Part shown: positions 3,861-5,127 of the stretch, piece after piece | Layout: each line of letters starts with the position of its first letter | How positions within the stretch are numbered: position 1 is the stretch's first letter | Assembly: GCA_009777135.1 (NCBI GenBank) | Contig: WRMM01000176.1 | Location: 1 to 5,127, forward strand | Direction of reading: 5' to 3' | Length of the DNA stretch: 5,127 nucleotides | From: Candidatus Fibrimonadales bacterium | GTDB lineage: Bacteria > Fibrobacterota > Fibrobacteria > Fibrobacterales > Fibrobacteraceae | Position numbers and translations under genes: made by a program | The notes under the pieces: model-generated | The model's database searches: none | What the model was told of the DNA's origin: nothing | What the model saw: only the letters and a program-made list of their open reading frames with translations

Positions 3861-4147
3861 CTCGTTTGATGAAATCAATAGCCTCTGGCACAAGAGGCAT
3901 GCTAAAATGCGGAGTAAAAGTTTCTTTCACGGAAGCGGAGCTTAAGGAAATGGGGATAAAAGTTCCCAAGTCAAAGCTGCACCTTGTCAAGCGACCACAG
4001 GCAACGGCCATAGATACCGTTTCCATGCAGCTTCCCAGACCTCTTATCGTGACCATAAAACGGCAGGCGAAGCAAGCCTCCATGCCATGGACTTCCTACA
4101 TGCGAGAAGTTCTGGAAGCGGGCGTTAATCGCATGGCGAGAGTTTAG
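3857..4147 (+). CDS. Probable ribbon-helix-helix antitoxin of the RelE/HigB-type toxin
   Basis: This 96-residue protein starts in an ATGA overlap with the toxin stop, so the two are translationally coupled. GGAGAG at 3845-3850 is a plausible ribosome site. The C-terminal half has the CopG/BrnA-style ribbon-helix-helix pattern: strand TVSMQLP (54-60), helix PLIVTIKRQAKQAS (62-75), turn MPW, helix TSYMREVLEAGVNRM (79-93). The N-terminal 50 residues, basic and containing KCGVKVSFTEAELKEMGIKV, would then bind the toxin, as in CopG-type antitoxins with DNA-binding C-termini. Antitoxins beside this toxin family are more usually XRE helix-turn-helix proteins, so the pairing is unusual. Function is inferred from position and fold; I do not recognise the N-terminal part. 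Confidence 0.72.
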   Translation: MTRLMKSIASGTRGMLKCGVKVSFTEAELKEMGIKVPKSKLHLVKRPQATAIDTVSMQLPRPLIVTIKRQAKQASMPWTSYMREVLEAGVNRMARV

Positions 4148-4254
4148 ACCAGCTCCCTACTATCTACTCTCCCAAGCATTGAGTTAATCATTGCTTACAC
4201 CCAAAGCCTTGGCTGCTTAAAAAGCTTTAAAAAATTGCCGCCCCGGCAGTTGTC
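4148..4254. other. Intergenic junction between toxin-antitoxin operon and prepilin gene
   Basis: This 107-bp stretch has no gene. It has a weak pairing of AAAGC (4203-4207) with GCTTT (4224-4228) followed by A-rich DNA, and a compact GC hairpin TGCCG-CCC-CGGCA at 4236-4248 followed by GTTGTCC. The latter is loosely reminiscent of the GC box and TTGTTT seen at the Rpn unit edges and could end the antitoxin transcript, though the U-tract is poor. No promoter or ribosome site for the following prepilin gene is visible. Confidence 0.4.
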
Positions 4255-5127
4255 CTGAAAAACTGCGGTTTTACGTTGATTGAGCTTCTCGTTTACATGG
4301 CTATAATGGGATTCATAATAGTCGTTGCGGGCCGCGCGTTTTCAGATTCAACTGGTATGCGCGTTCGCAGCCAGAGAATGCTTGCAAGCGCAGAAGAAGC
4401 GGGGCGGATTTCTGCGTTGCTCAAAGAAGATATTTCGCAGCTGGGGGCTAAGAGCATTAGACTTTCAAAGGGCGATATAGACATAGTTGACGGTGTTAAT
4501 GGTATTAGCGGTGTAAATACAGATTTGAGTTCTTATATATTGCCCAAAGGCGATTTCGATGAACTTCATTTTCGCAAGGTTCATTACGATGCCGATGGTG
4601 GCTGTGATGCGATTTTAGATGTCAAGTGGTTTGTCCAAAACGATGCCCTTATACGTAGTTGCCAGCGCATAAACTCTAGCAAATGCGCCAACATTAATGT
4701 TGCTATATGTCCTTCTGGTTCTTGGCATGATATTAATATGGCCGATAACATTACCGAGTTTAGCTTACTTCCTTCTATGCCTAGAGCGAACAATGAAGAT
4801 TTGTTGAGTGTCGGAGAAGGAAAGTTCTTCTACGGGGCTGCTGATATAGAAGGCTTCAACACCCTAAATTTTTCTCCTCAGAATAACGATATTAACGGTG
4901 ATCCTACTCCTAAGCATTTTTACATCACTGAAAACGGTTTAAATGGTACCTGTAAAGAGTTTACCTTTTTTAAAGATAAAGAATACGTCATAGAATTTCG
5001 TCTTCCTTACCGTCATTGCATAAATAACAGTGGCGACAATTGTTCTGGAGATGACATTAATAAAATATCCATGTTCCAGGCTGGGCGCGACCATCTGTCC
5101 ATAGGTCTACGCCACAAAAGTATGAAT
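4255..5127 (+). CDS. Type IV prepilin / minor pseudopilin (PilW/GspJ-like), 3' end beyond window, start codon unclear
   Basis: The open frame runs from a stop at 4228-4230 to the window end. Taking CTG 4255 as start gives the leader MKNCG, cleaved by prepilin peptidase between Gly5 and Phe6. The mature N-terminus is FTLIELLVYMAIMGFIIVVAG, with the conserved Glu at mature position 5 and the hydrophobic helix that anchors pilins before assembly. The segment EEAGRISALLKEDISQLGAKS resembles the PilW/GspJ class of larger minor pilins. The remaining 230 or so residues are polar with several Cys (DGGCDAILDV, RSCQRINSSKCANINVAICPSG, FTFFKDKEY). The protein acts in the inner membrane and periplasm as part of a type IV pilus or type II secretion pseudopilus. 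No ATG, GTG or TTG lies in frame between the stop and the leader, and no ribosome site precedes CTG, so the 5' end was probably altered by the adjacent insertion, or CTG is used. Family assignment is secure; start is not. Confidence 0.85.
   Translation, partial: MKNCGFTLIELLVYMAIMGFIIVVAGRAFSDSTGMRVRSQRMLASAEEAGRISALLKEDISQLGAKSIRLSKGDIDIVDGVNGISGVNTDLSSYILPKGDFDELHFRKVHYDADGGCDAILDVKWFVQNDALIRSCQRINSSKCANINVAICPSGSWHDINMADNITEFSLLPSMPRANNEDLLSVGEGKFFYGAADIEGFNTLNFSPQNNDINGDPTPKHFYITENGLNGTCKEFTFFKDKEYVIEFRLPYRHCINNSGDNCSGDDINKISMFQAGRDHLSIGLRHKSMN

Noticed and set aside
3838..4083. 81-residue minus-strand open frame opposite the antitoxin
   Set aside because: It overlaps the ATGA-coupled antitoxin gene, which has a better start, family pattern and operon context.

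Overview
This window looks like accessory DNA from a fairly AT-rich gut-type bacterium. My best guess is the Fibrobacterota (Fibrobacter or termite-gut relatives). That rests on the style of the prepilin at the right end (GFTLIELLVYMAIMG followed by a polar, Cys-containing body), the local expansion of Rpn-family genes and the RelE/HigB module. It is an inference; nothing here fixes the taxonomy.

Left to right: (1) a minus-strand Rpn-family PD-(D/E)XK gene that runs off the left edge (Rpn1, 1-525) and carries a 72-nt in-frame deletion; (2) a short plus-strand Cys-rich ORF (596-826) that begins inside a perfect 12-bp inverted repeat and looks like an orphan C-terminal piece; (3) a bidirectional terminator, then a full-length convergent Rpn gene (Rpn2, 853-1704); (4) about 690 bp without an intact gene (1705-2390), holding a 180-bp repeat, a 236-bp spacer, a 45-bp Rpn remnant, a 163-bp MITE-like element with 15-bp perfect terminal inverted repeats, and a truncated copy of the repeat; (5) a third Rpn gene (Rpn3, 2391-3290) preceded by a second copy of the 180-bp repeat; (6) a plus-strand toxin-antitoxin pair, a RelE/HigB-type toxin (3489-3860) overlapping by ATGA a ribbon-helix-helix protein (3857-4147); (7) a type IV prepilin / minor pseudopilin gene that runs off the right edge and has no normal start codon.

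The main point is the architecture of the Rpn cluster. Rpn1 and Rpn2 have nearly identical bodies but unrelated upstream DNA. Rpn2 and Rpn3 have clearly diverged bodies but share an almost identical shell: a 180-bp promoter, hairpin and GC-rich block reaching into the first seven codons, plus a 16-bp gene-tail motif next to a GC-rich box on the 3' side. Behind the Rpn3 stop codon lies a stray copy of the Rpn2-type gene tail. This is the pattern expected if gene bodies are swapped by recombination within a conserved shell, which fits the recombination-promoting activity reported for Rpn proteins.

The toxin-antitoxin pair is probably one operon, possibly autoregulated at a 21-bp-spaced direct repeat in its promoter. 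The Rpn2, Rpn3 and toxin promoters all place their -10-like boxes so close to the ATG that the messages would be leaderless or nearly so. Rpn1, by contrast, has a good Shine-Dalgarno sequence.
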